Assembly (NCBI GenBank): GCA_038502055.1
Contig: JAXRKN010000037.1
Coordinates: forward strand, 1,984,001 to 2,048,000
Reading direction: 5' to 3'
DNA length: 64,000 bases
DNA from: Tanytarsus gracilentus
Taxonomy: Eukaryota > Arthropoda > Insecta > Diptera > Chironomidae
Shown: piece by piece, positions 35,933 through 49,231 of the stretch
Layout of the letters: each line of letters starts with the position of its first letter
Numbering within the stretch: position 1 is the stretch's first letter
Position numbers and translations under genes: made by a program
The notes under the pieces: generated by a model
Databases searched by the model: none
Told to the model about the DNA's origin: nothing
Seen by the model: only the letters and a program-made list of their open reading frames with translations

Positions 35933-37593
35933 ATGACATTAAATATTAATGTTGGTCTTCTTGGCCACGTGGATTCGGGCAAAACGAGCTTATCAAAAGC
36001 TTTATCTAAAGTTTCGAGTACGGCAGCTTTCGACAAAAATCCTCAATCACAGCAAAGAGGTAAAAAATAAATAATTAAAAAATATTAAATTAAATTAAAT
36101 AAATTTTTTTAATCCAGGAATAACGCTGGATTTAGGATTCTCAGCTCTAACTTTGGAAGCTCCCGATGAAATAAAAGACAAAACTAATGAACTCAATTTT
36201 ACATTCGTCGATTGCCCCGGTCACAACTCTCTAATTCGTACCATAATTGGTGGTAATTTAATAATTGGTAAGCTTAATTATTTTTAGTCTTCTTAAATAA
36301 TTTTAAAATTTAACAGACATGATGATATTGGTGGTTGACATTCAGAAAGGATTTGAGCCACAGACGGGTGAATGTCTTATACTCGGTGAAATTTCAAAGA
36401 AGCCAATGATTGTTGTCCTCAATAAAATTGACACCATTCATGAGAGTAAACGTGAAAATGTGATAGAGAAAATGACAAAAAAAGTCTCCAAGACTCTAGA
36501 GTCGACGATTTTTAAAGGATCACCCATCATTCCATTAGCAGCCACTAAGGACATAAATTTAGATATTTTAATTGCAGAATTAATTGAAGAGACGAAAAAA
36601 ATTCAATTGCATCGAGACACAAAATCACCTTTTGTCTTCGCATTCGATCATTGTTTTTCGATAAAAGGCTCTGGCACGGTTCTCTCCGGAACTGTTCTTC
36701 AAGGAACCGTTAAAGTCAACGACACAATTGAAATTCCAAATTTAAAAACCGAACGGAAAGTCAAAAGCATGCAAATGTTTAAAAAATCCATTGAAACTGC
36801 TCGAGCTGGTGATCGCATTGGAATTTGTATTACTAATTTTGACTCAAAGCTTCTCGAACGGGGATTACTTTGTCAAAAAGGATATGTCGAGTCCGCATTT
36901 GCTGTTGTCGTTAAACTCAATCAAATTAAATATTTCAAAAGAGAAATCAAGTCTAAAGCAAAATTTCATTGCTCAATTGGGCACGAAACTGTTATGGCTT
37001 CAATCATTTTATTTTCATCGAGGGACACATCGGAATTTAATTTCAATTCTGAATATCTGTATGAGGAAAAGTTGGCAGATGAACCAAACGATGGAGCATA
37101 TTTTGTGCTAATTGAATTTGAGCATCCAGTACTTGTTTATGACAACATGTTGCTAATAGCATCAAAATTGGACACAGAGCAAACGAATGTCTGTCGATTG
37201 GCATTTTATGGGAATATTTTGCTCAATAATTCATCAATTGACAAAAGCTCAAAGGAAGATTTTCTTCAAAAATTAAAAATCTACAAGGAAAAATCCAGAG
37301 AAGGAATTGTACAGCGACTCGTGAATGATGGTGAAGTTATTGCAACAAATCTATTCAAGAAAGAAACTGATCGGTCGAAATTTGAGCGGATGAAATGCAA
37401 TTTATCAACAGGTGAAGTTGGCGTCATTGCGGGTTCTTTTGGCCAATCCTCAAAAGTTAGAGTTCAATTCACAATTCCACTAAAAGCTTCGACTATCGAG
37501 TTAATTAAAAATTGTAAAGGTGACAGCAGTGTGAAAGTAATTTTGGCATTTAAAAAATTCATTTTTGATAAAAATCATCGAATGATGCAATAA
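35933..37593 (+). CDS. eEFSec: Selenocysteine-specific elongation factor
   Basis: GTPase that delivers Sec-tRNA to ribosomes decoding UGA in selenoprotein mRNAs, together with SBP2 and SECIS elements. Three coding exons, 35933-36059, 36118-36267 and 36317-37593, give 517 residues, close to other insect eEFSec proteins. Seen directly: P-loop GHVDSGKTS (residues 11-19), switch I region QQRGITLDLGF, G3 DCPGH (74-78) and G4 NKID (128-131). Domain 2 carries the KGSGTVLSGTVLQGTV segment typical of EF-Tu-like factors. The C-terminal extension (from about residue 400) is the eEFSec-specific domain IV, ending in a Lys-rich tail. All GTPase motifs are intact and there is no frameshift, so the gene is probably functional. 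Confidence 0.95.
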
Positions 37594-38555
37594 AATTGAA
37601 CTTTTATCAAATCATTTTTTATTCCTTAAATTTCTCACGATAATTTTTAAATTTTATTTTATTACACGGCATGTGGAATGTAATTCTTTCGTCTATATTA
37701 TTTTATAATTATAATAATCAAATAATAAATTATCCATTTACACAATTTCTGCTCATCTATTACTGTTAGACAAAAAAATATCTATGAAGAAAATTATTGT
37801 TTTGTATTGTTGTTGAAAGTTGTTTAAAATTTAAGATTTGAAAAAGAAAATAATTTTCTCTTTCAAATTTTAAACTTTTTATTTTGGGAGAATTTTCCAA
37901 ATTCATCGCTAAAGTTTTTTTTGAATTTTTATTTGAGGATGCTTGAGGGCAAAAGTTTGTCAAAAAATCAAGAGAAATAAATTTGGCTCGATAGTTTTTC
38001 ATTATTTATCTGTGATCACTATTGTTTGTATAAATAGCATTTTTCTCTCTGTTGTCATCGTCCTCTATATATATATATGTATTTTCATTATATGTATTAC
38101 GTTGACTAGAATATATAATGATTAAACATTTAAAATATAATTATAGTGTGTTGATAGTGTAAAGAAAAATGTACCATTCAGGAAGATTTTAACTGATCTC
38201 ATTATTTTCTAATTGAGTTAGTCTTGGGCTGTCAATTGAAAAATCCTCTAGAGCTACTTGAAAAATTTTATATCTACAAAAGATTTGCAGTTTTTATATA
38301 GGGCCAGCAGGAAAATTATCAAAGTCGATTAAAAATTGAAATTAAATTTGATATCAAATATTTTTTCTAATTGTGTTTCTAAAAAATAGAATTTTAAATA
38401 TCATTTCTCAAATTCTCGAATGCATTCGATAAATTTAGAGAAAGTTGTTTTATGTACAAACGTCACGCAATCTTTTCACTTTTCTTCAAACGAAAAAATT
38501 TCTTTTTTTGAGATCAAACTTTTTAATTTAAAGTTTTTGTTGTGCAGATGTCAAT
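37594..38555. other. Convergent 3' spacer, eEFSec / Syx6
   Basis: This stretch lies between the stops of eEFSec (+) and Syx6 (-) and has no coding exon. It contains a (TA)n microsatellite at 38066-38078. Several AATAAA-like signals occur near 37720-37730 on the plus strand. The short open frames here are low-complexity. Confidence 0.5.
38066..38078. repeat. (TA)n microsatellite
   Basis: Perfect run of about six and a half TA units within the eEFSec/Syx6 convergent spacer. Confidence 0.8.
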
Positions 38556-39691
38556 TTATAGAATTATGAAGAGAATTATCACAACTATAAGTAGGACGCT
38601 CAGAAGGGCAATTGCCATCCATTGGCGTCTATCGTTGTTTGATAATGCCAGCACTTTTCCGACCTTCTTCATTGTTGCATCGAGTTTTGATTCAGTTGTG
38701 TCAAATTCATTACCAAGTTCATCGAGCATGCTGCAATAAAAAATTAAAATAATTTAAAGTCACAACATAAAATAAATTTTACTTACACAGCTTGTTCATC
38801 GATTTCAACTCCTATATGACGACTGACAGTTTTGAGAGTTCCAATGGAATCACTCAACACATCCAGCTGCTCATCTTGTGACTGCAACATTCGTTGCTGA
38901 ATCGAAACTGTTTCACCTAGAAATGCACTATCGCCATTATAATTTCCATGATGACTCGGACTGTCATTAATATTTTCAAGTTTCTTATATTTTGCTCCGC
39001 TATGTCGTGCAGCTGCCATCGTGCTCATTAAATTATTTCCAATCGAATTCGATGTTGAATTGTTGCTGATAATTTTTGGTGACGTTTCGTCAAGGAGTGG
39101 CTGTATTGCAGTTATGTCCTTATCACGATTCTTTAGGATGCTTATTTTATCTTTCATAGACTTTATCTCATTTTTTGTGGCATTTATGAACTGTCGCCTT
39201 TGATTTAGTTCCTGTAAGTCAACTTTATGCTTTGGATTTTTTTCGGCTATCGCAATCGTATCCTCGAGATCCTCTAAATCCCACTCGATTGACCTTAATG
39301 AGTTTCTTAACTCGGTCGTCGTATATTCAAGATCCGATTGATCACTCGTTTCGTTTTGAAGTTCACGATAGCGCAAAAAAAGTCCACGAGTCTTATTGAG
39401 TCCTTTAAAAACTTCACTGCAATCAAAATTTTTTTGTATGAGATTTCAAAACCTTCGCAGCGATGCAAATAGTCGCGAGTTTAGCAAACAAAAAATCAAG
39501 GTGAATTCAAAAAAATGCCAAAAAATTACGATTACAAAAAAATCAATATTTTTTCGAGATATGGAGAAAAAATAAAAATCTGCAAATAAATAAAAGATAA
39601 AATAACCAATGAAATAATAAGAAAATCCGATTAATTTCAATTTGTCTCCTTACACTTCACATTTTAAATATAAATCCGCAGAAGAATTCAT
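38556..39691 (-). CDS. Syx6: Syntaxin-6 (Qc-SNARE)
   Basis: Three coding exons, 39691-39654 (38 bases), 39416-38787 and 38730-38556, encode 280 residues. The N-terminal syntaxin-6 helical domain begins EVFKGLNKTRGLFLRYRELQ and continues through LRSIEWDLEDLEDTI. A Ser/Asn-rich linker follows. The SNARE helix (about 193-253) has the zero-layer Gln in DEQAVMLDELG (Q221), then KLDATMKKVGKV. RRQW leads into a single C-terminal transmembrane anchor (about 261-280). Syntaxin 6 works in trans-Golgi and endosome fusion. The short first exon is required to complete the N-terminal helix and has a proper donor (GT|GTAAGG). Confidence 0.95.
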
Positions 39692-42600
39692 CACAATTTT
39701 TACGAAAATTGAATAAAATTCACAGATTGCGACTAAGATGAAAATTCACAACATTTTACCCAACTCTATCATCATCGAAGGGGTGTACTATACTATTGCC
39801 AATGTGCTCGCTATACATCGTCGTCATCGCCATTCGGACTATATGAAAAAAAAATATTTTCTTTTAACGGTAATATTGCACGTGCATGGTTCCTCAGATA
39901 AAATATTTAGAATTTTCTTAACTTTTGAAATTGTTTTTTTAAATTTTTTTTTATCATTTCTAGAGCAAAACAAGCTTTTACGTTATTCCAAACAATTATT
40001 TTTTTTCTGTTGCTGTATGATTAGTTTATAAAAATTCTGTCATTAAAAATTTACACTCTCGAATTAATTGCATTATCATTATCACATTATCACGTTCACT
40101 TTATCAATCACGACATTTTCAATGAATCGTTAGCGACACCCTGAGCGCATAAAATTTCTTTGAGAGGAAATTCATCATCAAGTCACTTATGTGTGAAAAT
40201 TTTCTTCATTCCCACAACTTTATTTGATGAGTGCAATAAAGAGAGCGTGAAGTACCTCCTTAAAAGAAAAGTTTTTATTGCATGTGTGAAATTTTTCCTT
40301 TGCATATACTCAACTCAAGATCTTTTTTTCAATCAAGCATTTTCTTCTTGATTATAATTTTCTTTGATGTATACACAATGAAATTGATTGATTTCACTAT
40401 ATGACGCAAGATTTTTTTTATCAGATTTAAATATGTTTCAACTTCTAAATTTTACTCTGCAATTTTTTAAAAGAATGGACTCAAAAAATTATTTAAATTT
40501 AAAAATTTATAAAACAATCAAGGGACTGATAAAAATATTTTTTTTTCTCAAACAACATCACTCGACGATCAACAGGTGATTCGAGCATAAGATGAAAAAA
40601 GTTTATTTCAAAGTGAAAGTGAAAACATTCAGCAACATTTTCTCTCAATGAAAATGAATGGAGGAAAACATTGGAACGACAAGAGAAAAAAAATTATCTG
40701 TTGCAGAAAAAGTCAGTCTTTCGGTGGATCGCGAATTGGTTGGTTGGAAAAATTGAAAGCTGAAATTTTCAGCAGTAGAATAGACATTCTTATCTGAAAG
40801 TAAATTTATTCAAGAGCAAAAAAAAGTTCGATTAAAACCAGAAATAAAAAAATATCTGAAAAGTCAAAAGTGAATAATTTAATGCTAAGCTTTTCTTATC
40901 AATATTAAATCAACTGAAAATCACTGAACACATCGCTTAAGAACAAATAAATCAAAATTAATGTTTCGTGAAATGAGATTTGGGTGAACCTAAGAGCATC
41001 TCGTAAACATGTGAATGGGCTTGAATGAGATGTGATTTTTTTTCGGTTGTCATTGAAAATTGTTTACAGTCCTATTAAATTTTTTCCAAGAACTTTCTTA
41101 AATTTTGACACCTAATCGCTTAATCAAAATGACACTTTTTACTCCCGAACTATTTTGAATATAAATTAAAATTTTTCCAAATGACTTGTAATTTCAACAA
41201 CAGAACATTAATTTATAATCATAACGATAAAGATGCAAGTTCCTTTTTTTTAATGTTAACATTAATAAAAAAAGTTTATAGATTGTGAAATTTTAAATTA
41301 AAGTTTTTAACTGTGTTTGCAAACTAGAAAAATGCAATTTCATTGTCAAATATTTGCGTAACTAAAGTTCGAAAACGGATGGAAAATTTTCGCATCGAAA
41401 GCAATTTGAATAAATTTGAATGTTTGTCACTAAATAAATTTTACAAGCAATCAATTTGGTGAATTCAAATTAAAAACGGAAAATCAGCTCGGAGGTTAAA
41501 AATATAATCGACCTTCTTTAAAAATTCAAAAAATAAATCATTTTAAAATATCACCATTGTTAAAAATTAAAATTATGCCCACAAAAATTCAATGAATAAA
41601 TTTTTTGAGCTTCATAAATATTAAACCACTCAGTCACTTTTGATTCCCTCAATTTTTAAAAAAGGTTGGTCATAAATTATTATTTTAAAAGCCAAGAAAG
41701 GATAAAAAGGAAGAAAACAGATTTTTAGCAAATCAGTTATTAAAGTGCTCTCAAAAGAAGAAGAAGAAGTTCACAATTTAACAAAACATTTTAAGCATAA
41801 TTCATAATGAAAAATATTCTGTTAATTCTTTTAACTTGTTCACTGAAATTGTGAATTCTGTTGACCTTACACAAAAGTTAGTAATTCTTGTCAAAACTGT
41901 TTTTTCTTTTTTTGAATTGTTATCCTGTTAAACTTTAATTAATTTTGTTTCTTCTGTAACTGTAATCATTTATTTCAAACTGTTTCTGAGGTTACGTGCG
42001 CCATTATACGATGTACGCGAAATAAAATCAAATCAAATCAAATAATAATCGCAAAATAGTATGGAAATTTACATCGAATTAACAAAACACAATTCAAGCA
42101 AGAAAATCTTTAATTTTAATTTCGTCTTAACTTTTTGATTTCTCAGATGCTCGACAATATGCGCGCTTTTCATTAAAAGTTAGTGAAAAGAAAAATTTCC
42201 ACCCTTATACAGATTAAGAGTTAATGAAGCATTAAAAATCAAATCTCGTCAGAAAATGAGAAATAAGCAAGAGAGCTTTTTCCAAATGATTTAATTATGT
42301 CCCTTTGTAAGCATTAAATTTATTTTTTATTGCTGTGAGAGAGTTTGCATCCTTAATGAACGGACTTTTATAGTGCGAAATTAGTGTTTCGTTGCTGACT
42401 CGAAAGTTTTTCTTTAGAAGACCCTTTTAAGACTTTTCACAAACAAAAGCTTTTCTTGAACTTTTCTACGAAGCTCAAAATGTTTATTTGTACTTTCAAA
42501 CAATTTATTTCTTCATGTTTTCTTCCTTATTGACCATTTATAAAAAGTGAAACTAAAATATATAATTTTTTTGCCAGAAGGGTTCATTGAAATTCGCAGC

Positions 42601-42886
42601 TTTAAAAAAAAGATTTTTCCCACGCAAAAAAGAATGCAGAACATAAATTTATGGAACTACCGCATAAAATTTTATAGTGCACATCAAAGGAAAAATTAAA
42701 CTTTCAAGTGAAATCGATAAAGAATAAAAATTGTGCAGTGAACGTGTGCTTGAGTGTAAAAGGCAGCTATGAAATCGATTATCGATTTTAACATTCGCAA
42801 AAAGCATTAATAAATTACTTGTTTAACGCTGCACCATTAAATGTGTATAAATTGATTGTAATTAGTGTGCACAGTAAAAACGAAAA
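39692..42886. other. Intergenic / GPCR upstream region
   Basis: This 3.2 kb region between syntaxin 6 and the GPCR start codon holds no convincing gene. It should contain the 5' UTR and promoter of the receptor, possibly with non-coding exons I could not identify. A retroelement-like (AAATC)n tail lies at about 42022-42045. The plus-strand frame at 39738-40031 is poly-Phe/Leu-rich and not called. Confidence 0.45.
41800..42045 (+). repeat. Possible 3' end of a non-LTR retroelement with (AAATC)n tail
   Basis: A relatively GC-richer block (GAGGTTACGTGCGCCATTAT, then ACGATGTACGCG) is followed directly by AATAAAATC and three to four AAATC tandem units. Short tandem A-rich repeats directly after an AATAAA are typical of the 3' ends of some LINEs and SINEs. 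No reverse transcriptase is present and the left boundary is arbitrary. Confidence 0.28.
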
Positions 42887-45800
42887 ATGGAGTTTTTGAC
42901 TGAAATTAATTATGAGAACTTAACGCTTAACGAAAGCAACTGGATGACAGATTACCCAAATACTTCGCTGAATAATAGTTTAATGACAGACGTGCCATAT
43001 ATTGAGTACGAGGATCGTCTTGAAACCTACATTATTCCCTTTATATTCGCACTCATTTTTTTTGTTGGTGTGCTTGGAAATGGCTGTCTTATTCTAATCT
43101 TCTTTCGCCATAGGACCATGAGAAATGTACCAAACATGTAAGCTAAGCATATGGATACATTTTATTTTACGATGTGTGTGCGTTAACTCTTAATCGCATC
43201 TTCTGATGTAATTTTTGTGTCCATCTACGTTGATCCTAGAATATTTTATGTGTGTGATGTCTCCGCTTGTGTACATTAAAGTCTTTTGAATTCAATCAAG
43301 AAAATAAGATTAATTTTTAAAAAATCTTATTTAAAACATTGAGGGCGGCAACTTCCTCAGAAAAAACATTCATTAAAATGGTTCAATTCAAACATTCTTT
43401 CATCTAAATTTACTACAAAACTCCACCCTTACAATTACTTGCTGAATTCCAAATAAATGAGTTTCATGACCGCGAATAATGTTCGACAAAGAAACTTCAG
43501 TAACTTCAGAGTTCATAATAATTTAAGCTTTGACGTCCCTAACGACTGAGCTGCGGTGACAGGTTGAATATAATTTTCATCTTTTGATCGTGAACAGGCG
43601 GAGAAATAATTACATTTTTAACTTATAAATTTTTTAACTGTGGATTAAACAACGATGTCAGAATGATGAAAGATTACCAGAGAGGAAGTTCTGCATGCTG
43701 TGAAAATGATTAAAAGAATTTAAATTTTATAAACTTTGGCCATTCGTGAAATTTTTAAGTTGCCACAGAAGAGAAATAGCAAAATCATACCCTAGAGAGA
43801 TTAAAACCGAGTGTCGAAAAATATTTACATATTCTCTAAGTGGTTTAAAATATTTATAATATAATCGTTTAATCTGACCGGAAAGAATGTTCATTAAATT
43901 TCCTGAGGGCTTCATAAACTCTAAACACTTAATAAAATTATCGAACATCCGAACCTTTGAGTATCACTTAAGCTTCCAACAAAACATTTCACTTAAATTT
44001 AATACCCAAAATCATGTTTTGCACACTAATGAATCATGAAATTCCGAAACGATGTAAACAAACGATTAATTCATTGAACGCAAATGTATTTGGGAATAAA
44101 CAGCTTTTTTAAAGATTATTTTGTTTATGCTTTTTTTATTCAGTTTTCTTTATCATGTGATGAGAAAAAAATTTAAAACACCTTTTTCGATTTTACTTTC
44201 TTTCAATTAAAATCATTTTAAAAATCGTTTTTTGTTTAAATTTTCCAGGAAGCTTAAAGACTTAATAATTTTTCCACATTTCACCAAGTCAATTTTTTCT
44301 ATCCCTCGTCAGACTGTAAATTGAGAATTTTTTAATCGGCAAACATGGTCGATGTACATCGGACGCTTTTTGATTGATTATTTTCGCATCGTGCATATGT
44401 ATGGAGTGTAAATTTCATCTCTGTTTACATTAGAAAATCATTTCGTTATTATCAACATTTTTTCTGCTCGTGGTAACCAGGCCTGATATTTTGATAATAT
44501 AATGACGAGTGTGTTTACACTCTAAAATCAAGATAAGTGCCAACTGACGAGCTATGTAATTTTCATTAGAGGTCAAGTGTTATGGACGAATGAAATTTTA
44601 TACGCGTAACCTAAGATTTTGTTAGATATCAGCTCGTGTGAAGGATCAAAAGACCCCATGTGAAGCGTATCATGTATTTCATTTTGAAAATGTAGAAAAT
44701 AGGAAATGTTTCAATTGAACTCTAATGGCACGCTAGAAGTGATTGATTTTTATTCCTGCCCGAAGATTCGTTTCTTTTATTTATTCATTTAATTTTTGAC
44801 TGCAAGCAAGCAAAAATGAAAAAGGAAAATTTAATTTATTATAATATTGATTAAATAGGTTTTAGCCTAAGGTATATCAACAAATACATCAAATGCGAAA
44901 TTGTTTCATAGAATGTGATACTTTTTTCATAGTTCACTCTTTTTGTTGCAATCATAAGCTTTGAAGGTCGCAATATATTTGATTCCATAATGGTTTCTCA
45001 AAAATATGATTAGATTTTACTCTTTTACTTTGCACTGAAAATGAAAAGAAATTTAGAAATTTGCATGAAGTCAAAAAAGTATTTTTAATGTTCAAAGTTT
45101 TATGAAAACTTTTTCAATCAATCTTTTTTGTCCCTATCCTCATCATAATTTTTTAATAAATGTAGACTTCCATAATGTAACTCAGCTGCGAAGTAAAGAG
45201 CGAGAAACTCAACTTCATTATTCCAATTACTGATCTGTTAGACTGGGACTGAGACCCACCGTTGTGTATTATCAAATGTTTTTTTCCTCATACACATACT
45301 CAGCATCACTCTTAAAATATAGCAGATGCTATTTTGTATAAATAAATTTTTTCATTATCTATTTAACAGCTACATCCTTTCGCTGGCACTGGCAGATCTA
45401 CTTGTCATCGTAACAACAGTTCCATTAACTAGCGTTATTTACATCCTTAACTCGTGGCCATGGGGATTTACCCTTTGCGTTACATCAGAATATTTTAAGG
45501 ACTTGAGCATTGGTGTGTCAGTGTTCACTTTAACTGCCCTAAGTGGCGATAGATTTTTTGCGATTGTTGATCCACTAAGAAAATTTCACTCGCATAGCGG
45601 CAAACGCGCGACAAGAATAACAATTGTGATAGCTGTTTCCATTTGGATACTTGCTGCATGTTTAGGTATACCGGCCATTAAGAGGACGTACATTAAGGTA
45701 ATTTAATAGTTTATAAAACTCGCATAAAAGTGAAAACATAAAATCAATAATTACAGCAAATTATAATCAATAAGGAGGTCATCAACATTTGTTATCCTTT

Positions 45801-48800
45801 TCCCGAAGAGCTCGGCAAGAATTACGCTCGATTTATCGTAACATTTCGCTTTCTCTCCTACTATGCCATTCCTCTATCCATAATTGGAGTTTTTTACGTT
45901 CTGATAGCGAAACATCTGATAGCAAGTCATGTACCAGGTGAACTACAGAGTGCACAAAGACAGGTAATTTCGTTGCATGTTGTGTTCGAACATTTTATAT
46001 CTATTGTTTTAGTTTCATTATCTTATCAGCGGAATCACATTAACACGTTATGTGTTTGTTTTACGTTATGTCTGTGGGAGGCTAAACAATGTGATTATAA
46101 TTTGATTAGTATTGGAAAAATATAGTTCATGTAATTGGGTCGGCGAAGCGGAAGTTATATTCCGAAATGAGCGTTTTTACGATAAATTTTATACGTGCGG
46201 TAAAAATTTTCGCTTTTTTCCTTCTTGGTTTTTATAGATTTTTAAATTTCCTTGTACTTACTTAAAAGCGGGAATATGAAGAAAACTTTTTCCCATCGCA
46301 GTGTTTCTATTTCATTTAATTTATTTTGTTTATGTATGTAAGTTTCTTCGGTAGATTTCACCGTAACCATAACTTATTGACTTTTATATCTAAAGAGCTT
46401 TACACGAAGAGAGGCAGAAATCTTTGTGAATTAATGTGATGTTTAAACATGAGAAAATAAAGGTTGTGTTTTACACTCAAGAAATCTCTTTTCTTGTGAA
46501 AAATATATGAGTCGACCTTTTTACACATTTACGGTTCTTGAGAGTGATAATCTTAAACTCATAATTTGAATTTTATCTCTGGAGAGAATCAAAATTCTCT
46601 TTTTATAAAAGTATTGACCTCCAGGTCTTGCACGCATTTGCAAATATTATCACCTTGTGTAATTTAAACGTGCTGAGATTAAATGAGATTTCTTCTGTCA
46701 ATGCTTTAGAAGATGAGCAGTATTAAAAAAAATATTCAAGTGGGTATCGATAGAACCTTGAGCTACAAACACTTGAACACGAGAGTCACCAAATTCATTT
46801 CGGTCTTAAATTTTTCTCTTGAGAATAAATTTGGAAACACTTCACTTGCTGATATAAAAATACCAAAGTGAAGGATCGAAGGAATTTTTCTTCTTTCTTG
46901 TGGAAATAGCAGACGAAGAAATATTTGCTTAACGCCCTCGCAATTATGTCAATTTATTGCTCTTTAAGAACTTTAGCTGTCAAAATCTAAATAAAATTAA
47001 ATCGAAAATCTCTCATTCATGAATGTGTGACATTGAGTTAGAAGTACACTTCAAACAAAATCTCATGACAATCTCATCAAGATGCCTGAAGGTCATGATG
47101 ACTAAGTACATTTTTTATTCCAGCATAATTTCTCATGGTATCGAAAATGAGATAACGCATTAATGTAATTTTCTTTTTCCTGCAGGTAAAAGCGCGTCGG
47201 AAGGTTGCAATAACAGTACTGGCATTTGTGGTAATATTTGGAATTTGCTTTTTTCCCTCGCATCTCTTTATGCTGTGGTTCTATTGGAAGTAAGTGCAAG
47301 TTGTAAAAATTATTTTATTTCACATTTTTTCAATTTTGAGATGAAAACTGTTGAGAGATATTATCAGTTCCATAAAATTTAAAACGATTTTTTGATTTAA
47401 AAGTATATAAAAAATTCTCTGAAAAAAATAAATTTCAACATGCCGTTTTTATGGCAGACAATCATAAAATTCTTTGAAACCTTAAAGAATAAAATTTTTA
47501 TGAAATAAAAAAGTAGCGGTTTGGAAATTTGATTAAACTTTTAGCACACATTTTTATCATTTGCATACAAGTTTATTCCTAATACGCGAGACAGAAAACG
47601 CAAAATTAAACTTAAAAGAAAATGAAGGAACTCAGTATCCGATAGTAGAATGTTAATAATGTTGAAAAACTGAATGGATTTTATTCGAACTTAAATAAAC
47701 ATTTTTTGTAAAAAGCGCAAGCATTTCAAATAATGATTTATGTGAGAAAAAATCTATCTATTGTGAAAGCTGTGTATTTCACCTGCACATACAAAAGTGA
47801 CTTTTAATGGTCTGTTTACACTTGAGAATGTTTAATGCTCTCTCACCATCTATAAAAATTTAATTCCAATTTTTTCATTTTTAACCCTTTTCTCGTTTCA
47901 GTGATAACGCAGAAGAGGTATGATCCTGAATAATTACGCAAGAACCATAAAATTTCTGTAGGGAGTTTATAATTGATAAATTTAAAAAAGTCGGGGATGA
48001 TAAAAAGTATTTTCGCTCTGATGACAAACTTTTAATTCATGCCTGAAGACATAAAAAAAGAAATTTTTAAAGGATGTATAAAAATATTGCAACCTTTTTT
48101 TCGGCAGGAATACAATGATTTTTGGCACATTCTTAGAATGATTGGATTCTGTTTAGCTTTCGCTAACAGCTGTGCAAATCCTGTCGCACTTTATTGTGTC
48201 TCCGATGCTTTCAGAAAGCACTTCAATAGGTAAGTGCCATTAAAAATTCTGTGGTCAGTGTCATTTAAAAGTAATTTCTTGCATTAATAATGACAGCATA
48301 CTTTATTCTCAACACTAATTAGTAACGTTCTCATTTTCACTCCATTTAAAAGTTCACATAACATGATATCTCAATTACGAAAGCTAATTGGCTATGGTTT
48401 CTCGTTCCAGGTATCTTCTGTGTAGAAACTCAACAAACAGTAGACGCAAAGGATGTGATAAAATTCATCGTGAAATGACAATTACGAGTCAGTCAACTAT
48501 TTATAGAAAATATACATCGAGAAAATTTCCAAATCAAAGTATGAGATGGTAAGCTTATTTAAAAATATATGGTTGAATTATACTTTTGCATTTCGAAAAT
48601 GTTTATGAGAAATATATTAAAATTTATTTTCTATTCAAAAAGTTATTGAAATATGAACCACATATATGGTTTGAAATTCACAATGAAATTGTAATTTTAT
48701 TTCCTTTGAGAGCAAAAAGAATTTTGAGAAGCCTCAATGTAAACATTTTATGTTAATATAAATTGATATTACCTATAGACTCCACAAATCTTTTTTAAAA

Positions 48801-49231
48801 GACCAAAAACTCACTGAAGTGAACATTTTATATTTTTTTCTTGAATAATCTCTTCGAACTTAAGTGAGTTCTATTCAAGAGATAGAAAAGTTTTGAACAT
48901 GAAAAATGGCAGTTGAAAACTTTTTTACTCAAATTTTAAACTCAATGAATAAACTTTTCACATTCAACTGGTAGGAATATTGAAAAAAATTCAATTACTT
49001 TTAATGGAAGTTGATTTATTAAGATGTTCAATGAAAAACACCTTCAAATTCTAAACATTTTCGGCGCTGAATGAAATTCTCTCTTATAAAATAATTTAAT
49101 CAAATTCTATTCTTCATTTAACACTTATTCTTAGTCGAGGGCCAGAGACGACAGTTATGATACTAAATCATGATACAGGGAATGGAAATGGTAATGGATT
49201 GGTAGAAAATGACGGAGTGAGCTGCATATAA
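42887..49231 (+). CDS. CCHaR: CCHamide-type neuropeptide receptor (class A GPCR, bombesin-receptor-like)
   Basis: Eight coding exons: 42887-43137, 45370-45697, 45757-45963, 47186-47289, 47902-47917, 48108-48229, 48411-48548 and 49135-49231, giving 420 residues in consistent phase. Features: glycosylatable Asn-rich N-terminus; TM1 with GVLGNGCLILIFF; TM2 LSLALADLL; conserved Cys at the top of TM3 (C120); SGDRFFAIVDPL (DRF in place of DRY, residues 144-146); an ECL2 cysteine in NICYPFPEE; TM6 FGICFFPSHLFMLWFYW; TM7 FANSCANPVALY; Cys-containing C-tail. The NSCANPVALY and DRFFAIVDPL wording is typical of insect CCHamide receptors, which are related to vertebrate bombesin receptor 3 and regulate feeding and growth. 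CCHa1-R versus CCHa2-R cannot be decided here. Exon 5 is only 16 nt. Confidence 0.93.
43138..45369 (+). other. Intron 1 of the GPCR gene
   Basis: This 2.2 kb intron follows the TM1 exon (AT|GTAAGC donor; TTTAACAG acceptor). No nested gene was recognised. The minus-strand frame at 43727-43948 has no features. The later introns of 1.2 kb (45964-47185), 0.6 kb (47290-47901) and 0.6 kb (48549-49134) are likewise empty as far as I can see. Confidence 0.55.

Noticed and set aside
39738..40031. 97-residue plus-strand frame upstream of the GPCR
   Set aside because: Dominated by Phe/Leu/Ile runs from T-rich sequence, with no family motif and no splice partner.
41765..41862. Inverted repeat GTTCACAATTT ... 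AAATTGTGAAT
   Set aside because: Arms of about 11 bases with a 70-base AT-rich loop are expected by chance here; no TSD or hairpin-RNA features.
46482..46500. Short palindrome CAAGAAATCTCTTTTCTTG in a GPCR intron
   Set aside because: The stem is only seven bases and A/T-rich; too weak for a regulatory RNA call.
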